NCBI GenBank assembly: GCA_030828175.1
Contig: JAURDB010000002.1
Coordinates: forward strand, 1 to 49,660
Length of the DNA: 49,660 nt
Direction of reading: 5' to 3'
From: Flavobacteriales bacterium
GTDB taxonomy: Bacteria; Bacteroidota; Bacteroidia; Flavobacteriales_D; Sanyastnellaceae
Below the pieces are notes generated by a model. It saw nothing but the letters and a program-made list of their open reading frames with translations. It was not told the DNA's origin and did no database searches. Shown here one piece after another: positions 36,815 through 49,660 of the stretch; position 1 is the first letter of the stretch; every line of letters begins with the position of its first letter. The position numbers were made by a program, and so were the translations under genes.

Positions 36815-38221
36815 ATGCGCCTCGCCCTGCATTGGCAAGTCCTCATCGGCCTCGCTGTCGGTATCCTGTACGCCTGGATGTCCATCACATTCGGATGGAA
36901 CGACTTCACCGTCGACTACATCAAACCCTTCGGCGACATTTTCATCAATGTACTGAAGCTCATAGCAGTACCCCTTGTTCTCTTCAGTATCATTTCAGGT
37001 GTAGCCAGCCTGGGTGACCCCGCCAAATTGGGGCGACTCGGCATCAAGACCGTGGTGACCTACCTGCTGACCACCATGACCGCCGTCGTCTTGGGCCTGG
37101 TGCTGGTCAACCTGTTCCAACCGGGAGCCCAGGTCTCGGATGACCTGCTTGAATCCAACCGCATCCGTTACGAGCTGTGGCGGGACGCCAACGGCATTCA
37201 GGTACTCGACGACATCAACCTGCTCGAGGATCCGAGCCTTCAAGCCAAGGTGGAGTCCCTCTCCGGAGAACAGGTATCCATGAACGATTGGGTAACCGAT
37301 AAGCTGAACAAGGCGGAGCGTACCAAAGCCACAGGTCCATTGCAGCCCTTGGTGGACGTCGTGCCCACGAACATCTTCCGTGCGCTGGGCGACATGTCCA
37401 TGCTCCAGATCATCTTCTTCGCGGTCTTCTTTGGGGTGGTGCTCGTGGGCATGCCCAAAGAACAAGCCGGTCCCCTGATGCGGGCCATCGACGGATTGAA
37501 TGAGGTCTTTGTCCGCATGGTGTGGGTCGTGATGAAGGCGATGCCGGTCTTTGTCTTCGCCCTGATGGCCGGCCAAATTGTCAATGCTGCGGGCAGCGAT
37601 CCCGAGATGTTCCGACAGTTGCTTGAGTACCTCCTCCAGTACAGCCTTGTCGTGGTGCTTGGTTTGGCCATCATGATCTTCCTCTTCTACCCTTCCCTGG
37701 TGAGTTTGCTCGTCAAACCCCTCGGGTTCAAGCGGTTCTTGGCGGGCATGCGCGATGCCCAGATCACGGCATTTTCCACATCGAGTTCCGTGGCCACCCT
37801 TCCCGTCACGATGGACTGCGTGCGCAACAAAATCGGTGTTTCGGAGCGTACCACCAGTTTTGTCCTCCCGATTGGAGCGACCGTCAACATGGACGGAACG
37901 TCTCTGTATCAAGCGGTTGCAGTGGTGTCACTCGCCCAATTTCACATGGTCGACCTGACGCTGGCCCAACAAGCGGTCATCGTGATCACCGCTACCCTCG
38001 CCTCCATTGGCGCGGCGGCTGTTCCCAGCGCCGGTCTGGTTCTCATGATCATCGTGCTGGAAAGCGTGGGGCTGAACCCCGCCTGGATCGCGCTGATATT
38101 TCCCGTGGACCGCATCCTCGACATGTGCCGCACCGTGGTCAATGTGACCGGCGATGGTGCCGTGTCTACCATCATCGCCCACAGCGAAAATGAACTCGAG
38201 GTACCTGAAGTGAACACCTGA
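36815..38221 (+). CDS. Dicarboxylate/amino acid:cation symporter (DAACS family)
   Basis: FINVLKLIAVPLVLFSIISGVASLGD, TAFSTSSSVATLPVTMDCV, PIGATVNMDGTSLYQAVAVVSLAQ, GDGAVSTIIAHSENEL. Confidence 0.93.
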   Translation: MRLALHWQVLIGLAVGILYAWMSITFGWNDFTVDYIKPFGDIFINVLKLIAVPLVLFSIISGVASLGDPAKLGRLGIKTVVTYLLTTMTAVVLGLVLVNLFQPGAQVSDDLLESNRIRYELWRDANGIQVLDDINLLEDPSLQAKVESLSGEQVSMNDWVTDKLNKAERTKATGPLQPLVDVVPTNIFRALGDMSMLQIIFFAVFFGVVLVGMPKEQAGPLMRAIDGLNEVFVRMVWVVMKAMPVFVFALMAGQIVNAAGSDPEMFRQLLEYLLQYSLVVVLGLAIMIFLFYPSLVSLLVKPLGFKRFLAGMRDAQITAFSTSSSVATLPVTMDCVRNKIGVSERTTSFVLPIGATVNMDGTSLYQAVAVVSLAQFHMVDLTLAQQAVIVITATLASIGAAAVPSAGLVLMIIVLESVGLNPAWIALIFPVDRILDMCRTVVNVTGDGAVSTIIAHSENELEVPEVNT

Positions 38222-38223
38222 CC

Positions 38224-40275
38224 ATGCGGCCAAGTCCCCTTGTTCCTTTTTTGGCCTTTCTTCTCTGCCATGCATTTTCTCCTGAAGGCATGGCCCAGGA
38301 TGCAGATGTCTGCCAGCCCGAACTCGACGCCAAGACCGCCAAACTCCTGGAGAAGGGACTGGACAAACGCAAATACGACGCGGAAAAGCGCCAAGGATTT
38401 CTGGAATCGGCGCTGGAGGAAGATGAAAATGCACTCCCCGCAGAATTTGCCTTGGGACTGCTCTTGTTTGATCAAGCGCGACGCAGCGGCATGGGATTCG
38501 CGGAATCACGCGCCCATCTTCTGTCAGTGCACGATCGCTGCCCGGACTACGATGCGGAATTGCCCTACACGCTGGGCAGCATCGCTTTTGCAGAGAACGA
38601 ATTCGAATCTGCCATCGGCTGGTTCAACCGGTTCATTTCCTGGGAATCCCAAACGGGAAAACCACTCTCACCCCGGGCCATGAAAAGGCTCGACGATGTG
38701 GTGGAAAGGCTCCCGGAAATCCAGTTCCTGATGGAGTTCAATGCCCATGCGGACAGCCCCCCTCCCAAGGTGCTGGCATCCGTTGCCTCACACGATCAGG
38801 AGTACCTCCCGGCGCTGAGCCCGGACGGGACTTTGTTGTTCTTCACGCGTGCCGGTGAGCGAAAGGCCAAGGGCGACCTGGTCAGCAAGCCGTTCGAAAA
38901 GTTCACTTGGGCCCGGCGGGAAAGCCCCGACCTCGACTTCGATGCCGGGGAAGCCATGGAAGACCCCTTCAACCGCCAAATGGGCTATGGTGGCGCCTCC
39001 ATTTCCGTTGACAACCGCTCTCTTTTCCTCGCGATCAAGACGCCTGCACCGGGCAATCCTGAAAACATCGATCTGTATTCGGCCCGCTACGAATTGATGG
39101 AAGATACCGGCGATGAAGTCGTTTACCTGTGGAGCGAACCTGCCGCGCTCGACGCCTTGAACACTCCGGATGGTTGGGAATCCCAGCCCGCCATCAGCCC
39201 GGATGGCAAGTGGTTGTATTTCGCGGCAGTGCGCCCGGGAACCACCGAGGATGCCCAAGGGCAACCGACGATTGACATCTTGGTCAGTGAACGTGACAAC
39301 CTCGGAGAATGGAAGCGTCCCGAATTGCTCCCAAGCCCCATCAACACGACCTACAGCGACAAGGCTCCGTTCCTTCACCCCGATGGCAGAACCCTTTATT
39401 TCGCCTCGAATCGGACACCGGGCGGAGGGGGCTATGACATCTGGATGAGCCGCTTGGACAGTACCGCACGCCCAACCGACGTCAACGGCTGGTCAAGGCC
39501 CGTCAATCTGGGCATTCCACTCAACACCGAAGGCGATGAGCACGGCCTGATCACCGCGGCCGATGGACGTACCGCGTATTTCTCGAGCCGACGCATCGGC
39601 ACCCAAGGGCTCGACATCATGACTTGGACCTTGCCTGAACCCGTGAGGGCAAGGGCTTCCGTTGTCGTGCGGGGCCAACTCGATGTCAGCGATGACCTCT
39701 CGGGCGAGACGGTGGAGCTGGAGCTGCGCTACGCCGAAAGCCGGAGGGCGCAAGCCATCGAAATCTCCGATGACGGGGCATTTGCCACCATCGTCGACCT
39801 GTCATCCCGGGAAGACGTGCTTCTCGTGGCAAAGGCGGAAGGTGCCGCCTTCAGCGCGGGACTCCTCGTCGACAAGGACGAAGAAGAACCCGCACTGATT
39901 GATGCGGAATTGACCGTGCGTTCGATATCCGAAACCGGCGCAGCCTTCGAAATCGAAGACATCCATTACGCTTCGGGTTCTGCCGTCATTGGAAGGGCGA
40001 GCTTGCTGCTTTTGGATTTGTTTGCGGAATACCTGTCGGAGACGGGACTCTCTGTGGAGATTGGAGGTCACACCGACGATGTCGGAAGCGATGCTGACAA
40101 TCTCGAGCTCAGCGAAGCGCGCGCCCGCTCTGTGCGGGAATACCTGATACAGCAGGGGGTTCCCGCATCGGACATCTCCTCCCGAGGCTACGGGGAAAGC
40201 CGCCCCAGGGCAGACAATGGAACCCCCGAAGGCCGCGCCCGAAACCGGCGGACAGAGTTCCGCGTGACGAATTGA
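38224..40275 (+). CDS. OmpA-family protein with PD40 (WD40-like) repeats
   Basis: PALSPDGTLLFFTRAG, PAISPDGKWLYFAAV, PFLHPDGRTLYFASNRTPGGGGYDIWMSRL; OmpA_C LSVEIGGHTDDVGSDADNLELSEARARSVREYLIQQGVPASDISSRGYGESRPRADN...RNRRTEF. Confidence 0.93.
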   Translation: MRPSPLVPFLAFLLCHAFSPEGMAQDADVCQPELDAKTAKLLEKGLDKRKYDAEKRQGFLESALEEDENALPAEFALGLLLFDQARRSGMGFAESRAHLLSVHDRCPDYDAELPYTLGSIAFAENEFESAIGWFNRFISWESQTGKPLSPRAMKRLDDVVERLPEIQFLMEFNAHADSPPPKVLASVASHDQEYLPALSPDGTLLFFTRAGERKAKGDLVSKPFEKFTWARRESPDLDFDAGEAMEDPFNRQMGYGGASISVDNRSLFLAIKTPAPGNPENIDLYSARYELMEDTGDEVVYLWSEPAALDALNTPDGWESQPAISPDGKWLYFAAVRPGTTEDAQGQPTIDILVSERDNLGEWKRPELLPSPINTTYSDKAPFLHPDGRTLYFASNRTPGGGGYDIWMSRLDSTARPTDVNGWSRPVNLGIPLNTEGDEHGLITAADGRTAYFSSRRIGTQGLDIMTWTLPEPVRARASVVVRGQLDVSDDLSGETVELELRYAESRRAQAIEISDDGAFATIVDLSSREDVLLVAKAEGAAFSAGLLVDKDEEEPALIDAELTVRSISETGAAFEIEDIHYASGSAVIGRASLLLLDLFAEYLSETGLSVEIGGHTDDVGSDADNLELSEARARSVREYLIQQGVPASDISSRGYGESRPRADNGTPEGRARNRRTEFRVTN

Positions 40276-40380
40276 ATGTGCCCGCCGGAATTACGGGCGG
40301 GACAACGTGAATAATTAGGAGAAACCCATGCAAAACAGGGCAAGGGAGAGGCGATTTTCACGTTGTTCACGCACGTCCCC

Positions 40381-43300
40381 ATGTCGCATCGTTACTTCCT
40401 CGCCACTGCACCGCCTGCTCCTCCATCAAGGAAGGGCGCTTTCTTGAAGCAGGCCATCAGCCTCTTCGCAACTGCCCCTTTCTTCCTTGCGGTTGCCGCT
40501 CAAGGTCCCGGATTGATCGGTGGCGAACCGATTTCCAGCAACGAAAGACAGGACCCCTCCACGTTCGAACGCGCCCGACATCATTTTGATCACCACCAGT
40601 ATGCCGCGGCCTTGGAGCTCTATGACCGCTGGGTGCAAAACCCACTGGCAGGCGATGGCGCTGCGGGTGAACGGGAAGCGTTGGACCGCGTGGAGGCTGA
40701 ATACCGCGCAGCATTGTGCGCCATGTACCTCTACCACAAGGATGCGGTGTGGCGCATCGATCGGTTCATCGAGAACCATCCGGAATCCACCTGGGTCCCC
40801 AAAATCCAGTGGGAGCTGGCGAATTACGAGTATCGCAGAAAGAAATGGAGCAAGGCGGCAGAGGCTTTCAACGCCCTCAATCCGCGTCGTCTGTCCAAGG
40901 TCATGCGAACGGAATACCACTTCAAACGGGGCCACTCTCGCTTTGAAACGCAAGACTTGGGCGGGGCGCGCGGAGACCTGCTGATGGTTCAGGATGATCC
41001 TGCAGCCCAGCCCGAATACCTCGAAGCTGCGAAATACTACCTCGCCCACATTGCCTTCGCGGAAGACCGTCTGACCACGGCATTGGAAGCTTTTGAAGAA
41101 CTGGCAGAAGTCAACGCCTTTCGCGATGCCGTTCCCCTTTACATAGGGCAGATCCTGTACCGACTGGAACGCCACGAAGATCTTTCCAAGCGCGCTCCTG
41201 AATGGCTTTCCGAAGAACGGAGCATCGCGGAGCGTGACCGCCTCGAGCTGACGCGAATTGCGGGGGAATCCTTGTTCCACTTGGGAGATTGCGACGCGGC
41301 ATCGCCCTACCTGGAAACCGCATGGAAGGCCGCAGATGCCCAGGAAAGGACCCCGGGTTTCAGCTACATGGTAGGTACTTGTCGTTTGAACCAAGGAAAT
41401 GCGAATGAGGCCATCACGGCACTCATGCGCGCCACAGGAGGCGACACACCACTGGACCAGTACGCCACGCACAGCATGGGGCGCGCTTACCTGGCCCTCA
41501 ATGAAAAACCCAAGGCGCAGGCCGCTTTTGCCAAAGCCGCCACGATGGAGCACGACTTGGAAGTGCGCGAGGACGCGCTTTTCAATCACGCCAAACTCGC
41601 CTTTGAAACCGACTTCAACCCCTTCAACGACGCCATCGCTGCTTTCGAGCAATACCTCGAAGAATACCCCGACAGTCCGCGCCGAGACGAAGCCTACGGT
41701 TTCCTGCTCGAGGTCTACCTCACCACCCGCAACCACGTGAGGGCCCTCGAAGCACTGGACCGCATCCAACGGAAAAAGCCGGAAGAGAAAGCGGCCTATC
41801 AAAAACTCGCATTCAACCATGGGGTGAGCCTTTTCCAAGGCGGAGACTTCGAAGAGGCCGATGCCTTTTTCAAGCGAAGCCGCACCTTCCCTGAGGACGC
41901 CACCCTCGCAGCGGAAAGCCAATACTGGCAGGGGGAAATTGCCATGAAAGCCGGCCGTGATGCACCCGCTCTCAGTCACTACCGCGCCTTTCTGAACGCA
42001 CCGGGCGCTTTCAATTCTCCGAAATACAATGAAGGGGAATACGGCGCCGGCTATGCCTTGTTCCGCCAACGCAAATACCGCGACGCACAGGTCTCCTTCC
42101 GGAAGTATGCGGATGCCGAAACCGGTGCAGGTCCCGGAGGACACAGGGCAGACGCACTGTTGCGCATCGGAGATTGTTTCTACATAGACAAGGACTACCG
42201 CCGTGCAGTCGGTGCCTATGACAAAGCCCTGACAGCGGGAACCACACAACAGCAATACACCCGTTTCCAAAGGGCACGCTGCCTCGGTTTGGACGGGGAC
42301 CTGGCCGGGGAAGTGGACGGCATGAACGAACTGCTGGACGCCCACCCGGAAACCACCTTCAAAGGGGATGCCCTGACCGCCATTGGCAAGGCGGAAATCG
42401 AGCGAGGCAACATGGCCGAAGCCCGGAAAGCCTTTGAGCGCATCCGCACGGATTTGCCAGGCAGCCCCTTCGCCAAACGCGCCTTGGTGGACCTGGCCTT
42501 GATTGCCGTGAAGCAGAACCGAGAGGACGACGCCCTGGCTTTGTGGAAAGAAATCACAACGCGCTATCCCGACGATGAAGTCACCAAAGACGCCTTCCTC
42601 CTGGTGGAGCCCCTGCTCGTGGAGCGCGGCCAACTGGACGACTTGCCCGACGTCGTGGGATTGAGTGAGGACGACATCGCAGAACGCACATACGCTGCCG
42701 CACAAGACCTCGCCCTTTCCGGCGACTGTGCGGCCGCCATTCCCAAAATGGAGCAGTTCATCGGGAAGTACCCGGAGAGCATTCGCATCACAGCGGCCCG
42801 TTTCCACCTCGGACAATGCCGGTTCGACAATGGCGACAAGGATGGTGCCCTCGCCCCCCTCGAAGCTGTGATTTCCGGCCCACTCAGTGATTACCACGAG
42901 CCTGCCTTGGTCATGGCGGCCACCTTGCAATTCAACCGAGATGAATTCGAGGCTGCACTGGCCCACTACCAAAAGCTCGAACAAGTAGCCGTTTTGAAGC
43001 GGCACGTGCTGGAGGCCCGCATTGGCATCATGAGGTGCAGCCGAGCCCTTGGTGACGGTGCCACCGTCCTGGAATACGTCGGCCCCATCCTCGACGATGC
43101 TGAGACGCCGGCCGACATACGGACCGCCGCCCGATACAACCGGGCCTTGATTCTGCAGGAAAGCGGAGACCCCAGCGCCAAAGAGGATTGGGAAATCCTC
43201 GCGGAAAACGGCCTGCATGCGGAAGAAGCGACCCACCACCTCGCAGCCCTCACCTTGGCAGACGGCGATGCCGAAGCCTGCCAGGTCGCCATCTTCAATC

Positions 43301-43551
43301 AGCTCAATAGGTTCGGCGCGGGAAGCGATTGGTCCTACGAGAGTTTCCTCCTGTTGGCAGAGTCCTACATCGCTCAGGAAGATTACTTCCAAGCCCGAAC
43401 CACCGTGGACCAGCTGCAGACCAACGTTCAGACCGCCTGGGTTCAGGATGCCTGCCTCGACATGCTGGACCGCATCGTCCAGCTCGAGCAACCCGCTCCT
43501 GACCCCGCTGACACCACATCCGGCACCACGACCAATCCCAACGAAGAATGA
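40381..43551 (+). CDS. Large tetratricopeptide-repeat protein
   Basis: About 1056 aa of repetitive alpha-helical TPR-like units; TTG start at 40363 in track, ATG 40381 preferred with signal-peptide-like N-terminus. Confidence 0.85.
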   Translation: MSHRYFLATAPPAPPSRKGAFLKQAISLFATAPFFLAVAAQGPGLIGGEPISSNERQDPSTFERARHHFDHHQYAAALELYDRWVQNPLAGDGAAGEREALDRVEAEYRAALCAMYLYHKDAVWRIDRFIENHPESTWVPKIQWELANYEYRRKKWSKAAEAFNALNPRRLSKVMRTEYHFKRGHSRFETQDLGGARGDLLMVQDDPAAQPEYLEAAKYYLAHIAFAEDRLTTALEAFEELAEVNAFRDAVPLYIGQILYRLERHEDLSKRAPEWLSEERSIAERDRLELTRIAGESLFHLGDCDAASPYLETAWKAADAQERTPGFSYMVGTCRLNQGNANEAITALMRATGGDTPLDQYATHSMGRAYLALNEKPKAQAAFAKAATMEHDLEVREDALFNHAKLAFETDFNPFNDAIAAFEQYLEEYPDSPRRDEAYGFLLEVYLTTRNHVRALEALDRIQRKKPEEKAAYQKLAFNHGVSLFQGGDFEEADAFFKRSRTFPEDATLAAESQYWQGEIAMKAGRDAPALSHYRAFLNAPGAFNSPKYNEGEYGAGYALFRQRKYRDAQVSFRKYADAETGAGPGGHRADALLRIGDCFYIDKDYRRAVGAYDKALTAGTTQQQYTRFQRARCLGLDGDLAGEVDGMNELLDAHPETTFKGDALTAIGKAEIERGNMAEARKAFERIRTDLPGSPFAKRALVDLALIAVKQNREDDALALWKEITTRYPDDEVTKDAFLLVEPLLVERGQLDDLPDVVGLSEDDIAERTYAAAQDLALSGDCAAAIPKMEQFIGKYPESIRITAARFHLGQCRFDNGDKDGALAPLEAVISGPLSDYHEPALVMAATLQFNRDEFEAALAHYQKLEQVAVLKRHVLEARIGIMRCSRALGDGATVLEYVGPILDDAETPADIRTAARYNRALILQESGDPSAKEDWEILAENGLHAEEATHHLAALTLADGDAEACQVAIFNQLNRFGAGSDWSYESFLLLAESYIAQEDYFQARTTVDQLQTNVQTAWVQDACLDMLDRIVQLEQPAPDPADTTSGTTTNPNEE

Positions 43552-45404
43552 ATACCACAGCCCTTCCCCTGGCCAAACGCGGCAAGGCCCTTCGGTCCTG
43601 TGCACTGGCATTGTTCATTCCAGCCGCCCTCGCCGCCCAGGACAGCCTGCAGGTTACGTTCGTCGGCGACCGCGAATTGTACCTCCGAGAAGTGACCAAG
43701 CCCGGTGATTCACCCCACACCATCGACCTGGGCGTGGACAAACCGATCATCGCGTACGCTCCCATTGCCAAGCGGACTTCTCCCCAGCCCGTTGCCCGAA
43801 CCATTGCGCCGCTCGCCGTGGAAATGGACGCCCCCCTGCCCCGCCTGTACGCTGGCCACGCAAGGGCCGGCTTTGGCATTTACACCTCACCTCTGTTGGA
43901 ACTCCATCTGGGAGATACCCGCAGCCGCCAAGGAGCGTGGGGCGTATCCCTCCGACACAGAAGCTCAGCCGGATCCACAGGTCAGGCAGACAGCCTGGGA
44001 GTCGACGAAGGCTGGTCCAAGAATGCCTTGAATGGGTACTACCGCCGGTTTGTGAAACGCAGCAGTGTCACCGCATCCGGTTTCGTAGCCAGGGATTCCT
44101 GGGGCCTGCATGGCCTGGATCTGGCCGCCGCCGCGGCTGGAAATTTCTCCGCTCCTGCAGAACGACAATCGTACACGCGCATGGGCGTTGACCTTCGGTT
44201 GCAGAACCACGAACGGGACAGCACCAAGGTTCACCGCAACCTCTCTCTCACCTATTCGCGTTTGGGCATCGGTCCTTCGCCGCTTCCGGGAAATGCCGCC
44301 CAAATCGAAATCCTGAGAGAACCCGGTCGCGAAAACCTCATCGAAGCCACAGGCCGTATCCACACATGGCGAGAGGATGCCCGTTATGACTTGAATTACG
44401 AAGCGCACATCATCGGTTCCCGACTGGATGCAGTGGGCGATTCCACCGCTGCCGCCATCCATCGTTCCGCTGCACTGGTGGGACTTCGCCCCACGGTGAC
44501 CAAGGAGCGCGGAGCCTACATGATCCAGGCAGGCGCCGGATTGTGGGTGGATGCCAGGGGTGCACAGGCCTTTCATTTCTATCCCACCGCAGAAGTGCGA
44601 TTCCGACTGCTGGACGACGTGTTCGTCCCCTATGGAGGCGTAGATGGAGGAATGCAACGCAATGCCATTCACGACCTCGTGGCGGAAAACCCCTTCTTCG
44701 ACGCCGGCTATCAGGCCGGGCCCGATGCCACACGCGGCGCCCTCCGCCATACCAACCGCGCGCTGGAACTCTACGGCGGGCTGCGGGGAAAGCTCACCCG
44801 GGATCTTGCATTCAATGCACAGGCACGCACCACGCGATTCCGGGACTTCCAATATTGGGTCAATGAGGCCGGTCCGGACAGCGCCGGTCAACGATTCAGT
44901 GCAGCCTATGACTCATTGACCGTGGCCAGCGTCATCGGAGAGGCTACGTACAGAGGCCAAGGACCATTGGAACTATCGGCGCGTGCCGAATTCCACACGT
45001 ACGGTACCGGTGACCAACCCTATGCCTGGTACCAACCCCGAACCCGCATCTCAGCCAACGGGCGTTGGAATCTGGAAGAATTGCTTTTCCTCGAGTTCGG
45101 CGTGGAAGTCGTGGGTGCCCGCTACGCTCCGAGCCGCGTTCCCTTCAGCGCCATCACCAACTTGGACGGTCAGGACATACAGTCGGCCAGTGAAGCATTT
45201 GGACCGCTCTTCGGAGACGGTGAACCGATCTATGCCCGCAAACTTGCGGCCTACACTGCGATTGACCTCGGCATCGAGTACCGATACAACGCCCGTCTCT
45301 CTGTCGGTGTGAATGCAAAAGGACCACTCGGCAACACCGAAATCATAGGGGGATATGGCGCCCAGAACATGGGGGTCATGATGCTCGCTTCCTACCGCTT
45401 CTGA
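43548..45404 (+). CDS. Outer-membrane beta-barrel protein (TonB-receptor-like barrel, no plug recognised)
   Basis: Signal peptide; alternating polar/aromatic strands; ends ...NMGVMMLASYRF with terminal aromatic residue. ATG overlaps TPR stop. Confidence 0.7.
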   Translation: MNTTALPLAKRGKALRSCALALFIPAALAAQDSLQVTFVGDRELYLREVTKPGDSPHTIDLGVDKPIIAYAPIAKRTSPQPVARTIAPLAVEMDAPLPRLYAGHARAGFGIYTSPLLELHLGDTRSRQGAWGVSLRHRSSAGSTGQADSLGVDEGWSKNALNGYYRRFVKRSSVTASGFVARDSWGLHGLDLAAAAAGNFSAPAERQSYTRMGVDLRLQNHERDSTKVHRNLSLTYSRLGIGPSPLPGNAAQIEILREPGRENLIEATGRIHTWREDARYDLNYEAHIIGSRLDAVGDSTAAAIHRSAALVGLRPTVTKERGAYMIQAGAGLWVDARGAQAFHFYPTAEVRFRLLDDVFVPYGGVDGGMQRNAIHDLVAENPFFDAGYQAGPDATRGALRHTNRALELYGGLRGKLTRDLAFNAQARTTRFRDFQYWVNEAGPDSAGQRFSAAYDSLTVASVIGEATYRGQGPLELSARAEFHTYGTGDQPYAWYQPRTRISANGRWNLEELLFLEFGVEVVGARYAPSRVPFSAITNLDGQDIQSASEAFGPLFGDGEPIYARKLAAYTAIDLGIEYRYNARLSVGVNAKGPLGNTEIIGGYGAQNMGVMMLASYRF

Positions 45405-45482
45405 AGCCCTTTCAAGGCCCCGTTTTCACCCCCCCTGAGACCCGGTGTGGAAAACCGGGCAAAACGCCTGCAAAAGTGTTGA

Positions 45483-48298
<2,816 letters not shown>

Positions 48299-48347
48299 TC
48301 AGGCGCCGAACCGACAGCGCTTCCAGCGGCCCCCACCGCAGAAACGT

Positions 48348-49139
48348 TCACACGTATTCGCGGCCCGCAACATCGAGGACCTGGGTGGTCTTCTTGAGCG
48401 TCCGCAACACCATGAAAATGGCAAAGGCCGACACCAACGCGTAGGCCCAGAAGTCCTGGAAGATGCAGGAAGGTGCAGAAAAGAACGCCGCATCGAGCCC
48501 CGCCGCGCGGAACCCGTGCAGTCCGTCGATCCAGGCGAAACTCAAGAAGACGGCGAAGAACCCATTGTACTCACGCTTCAGAACGTTGCGCATCGAAAAG
48601 GACACCTCTGGCTCCTTCCATCGGCGCACGGCCGGCCAAAAGGCGGGGACCCGCGCTGACCAATCGAGGTAGGCCTGGCCGAATTTGCCGCGCAGGAACT
48701 GCTCTTCGGCAAACATGATGCGCTCGTAGTACAGGGCATACAGCAACAGGAACGACACACCGAACCACAGATGGCCGATGTACATGACGATGCCCAGCCA
48801 CATCAGCAGGTTGCCCAGGTACAGCGGGTGGCGGCACACCGAGTACATGCCGAGCGTATTCAGCGATTCGGCGACCTGGCCCTCCTTCGTGTTACGGCCC
48901 GAGGTTCCGCGCGGAGTGTAGCCCACGCAAAGCGCCCGGATCAATTGACCCGCCATCGCCACATCCAGGCAGAAGAGCGGCCACCACCAACTTCGGTCAA
49001 AACCGTCCGACATCGGCGTCCACATCACGTCGCCCAGCAGCACCACCGGAACCGCGCCAAAAAACAGCAGCAAGGGCAGAAAGCTGCGCCACCGGAACAG
49101 CCAGTTGCCCGACCGGTCCATTTCTTCGATCAGCGCCAT
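48348..49139 (-). CDS. Isoprenylcysteine carboxyl methyltransferase / phospholipid methyltransferase-like membrane protein
   Basis: LNTLGMYSVCRHPLYLGNLLMWLGIVMYIGHLWFGVSFLLLYALYYERIMFAEEQFLRGKFGQAYLDWSARVPAFWP. Confidence 0.78.
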   Translation of the reverse strand: MALIEEMDRSGNWLFRWRSFLPLLLFFGAVPVVLLGDVMWTPMSDGFDRSWWWPLFCLDVAMAGQLIRALCVGYTPRGTSGRNTKEGQVAESLNTLGMYSVCRHPLYLGNLLMWLGIVMYIGHLWFGVSFLLLYALYYERIMFAEEQFLRGKFGQAYLDWSARVPAFWPAVRRWKEPEVSFSMRNVLKREYNGFFAVFLSFAWIDGLHGFRAAGLDAAFFSAPSCIFQDFWAYALVSAFAIFMVLRTLKKTTQVLDVAGREYV

Positions 49140-49660
49140 CAGTCGAAGATGGGCTGGTTCCAGCGCTTGACGGAATCCTCCAGCGCCACGCCGGACAGCA
49201 CTTCCACCATCAGGCCATCGGACAGGCCGAGCTCGACATCGCGGCGCTCAAACTGCTGCGGCCCCACCTGCACCTCCACGAACGGCTTGGGCCCTTCGTA
49301 CTGGACCAGCGCCTCGCTCAGGGCCAGCACTTCCTTGCGCTGGTCGAGCACCACATCCGCGTTGGCACTGAATCCGGCGCGGATGAAGTCGCCCTCATCG
49401 AGCGTCACCGCCGCGCGGATTTCGAACTGCACCGCTCCGTTCTCGGGAACCCCCTTGGGCGAGATGTACTCCAGGACCGCATCGAACTTCTTGCCCGGCA
49501 TCGCGCCGATGGACAGGATCAACGGAATGCCCACCCGCAGGTTCTCGATTTCGCTTTCGTCGATCTGGCCGCGGAAAATCAAGTCCGTCATGTCGGCGAC
49601 ACTGGAAATGGTCGTGCCCTCATTGAAGGTGTTGGCCTGGATGACCTGATTTCCGACCTC
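49139..49660 (-). CDS. Efflux periplasmic adaptor subunit (HlyD/MacA-like), N-terminal part beyond window
   Basis: Frame stays open to the window edge (EVGNQVIQANTFNEGTTISSVADMTDLIFRGQIDESEIENLRVGIPLILSIGAMPGKKFDAVLEYISPKG). Confidence 0.8.
   Translation of the reverse strand, partial: EVGNQVIQANTFNEGTTISSVADMTDLIFRGQIDESEIENLRVGIPLILSIGAMPGKKFDAVLEYISPKGVPENGAVQFEIRAAVTLDEGDFIRAGFSANADVVLDQRKEVLALSEALVQYEGPKPFVEVQVGPQQFERRDVELGLSDGLMVEVLSGVALEDSVKRWNQPIFD

Noticed and set aside
40281-40301. CCCGCC-GGAATTAC-GGCGGG-like hairpin after the OmpA gene
   Set aside because: Stem is short and no T-tract follows, so it is not called as a terminator.
40426-43611. 1061-aa ORF on the minus strand, antisense to the TPR gene
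   Set aside because: Mirror ORF of a high-GC, RNY-biased coding frame. The translation shows no recognisable domain or signal peptide, and the plus strand has clear TPR periodicity.

Overview
The window is a gene-dense, high-GC segment that reads as Bacteroidota. The evidence is TAnnTTTG-type -7 boxes, a CHU_C / gliding-motility C-terminal domain, DUF4199/DUF4294/DUF6438 families, an S46 dipeptidyl peptidase, and PD40-OmpA, ASPIC/VCBS and long TPR proteins. Content is mostly housekeeping and envelope biogenesis: mnmA, biotin carboxylase, ccmBCDEF, a DUF2520 + HAD pair, yidC, DPP7-like S46 peptidase, ppc, trmD-rplS, cutC-like, ftcD fusion, hutI, aroC, a dicarboxylate symporter, OmpA/TPR/outer-membrane barrel, gyrB, two SDRs, an ICMT-like methyltransferase and a partial periplasmic adaptor. 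Two features absent from the ORF track were found: a small SRP RNA gene at about 9261-9360 and a 57-aa ccmD-like ORF at 14738-14911. The best candidates for new biology are: (i) an ECF sigma / single-TM PKD protein with a degenerate CHU_C-like C-terminus / giant CUB-PKD-P-domain CHU_C adhesin cassette, possibly a secretion-sensing regulatory unit; (ii) a ccm cluster with a CxxxY-type CcmE and no CcmA/G/H alongside, resembling System I*; (iii) TAnnTTTG motifs placed 4-7 nt before start codons, suggesting leaderless transcription. No CRISPR, tRNA, rRNA, transposon or phage was recognised. All family assignments come from motif recognition by eye; no database search was run.
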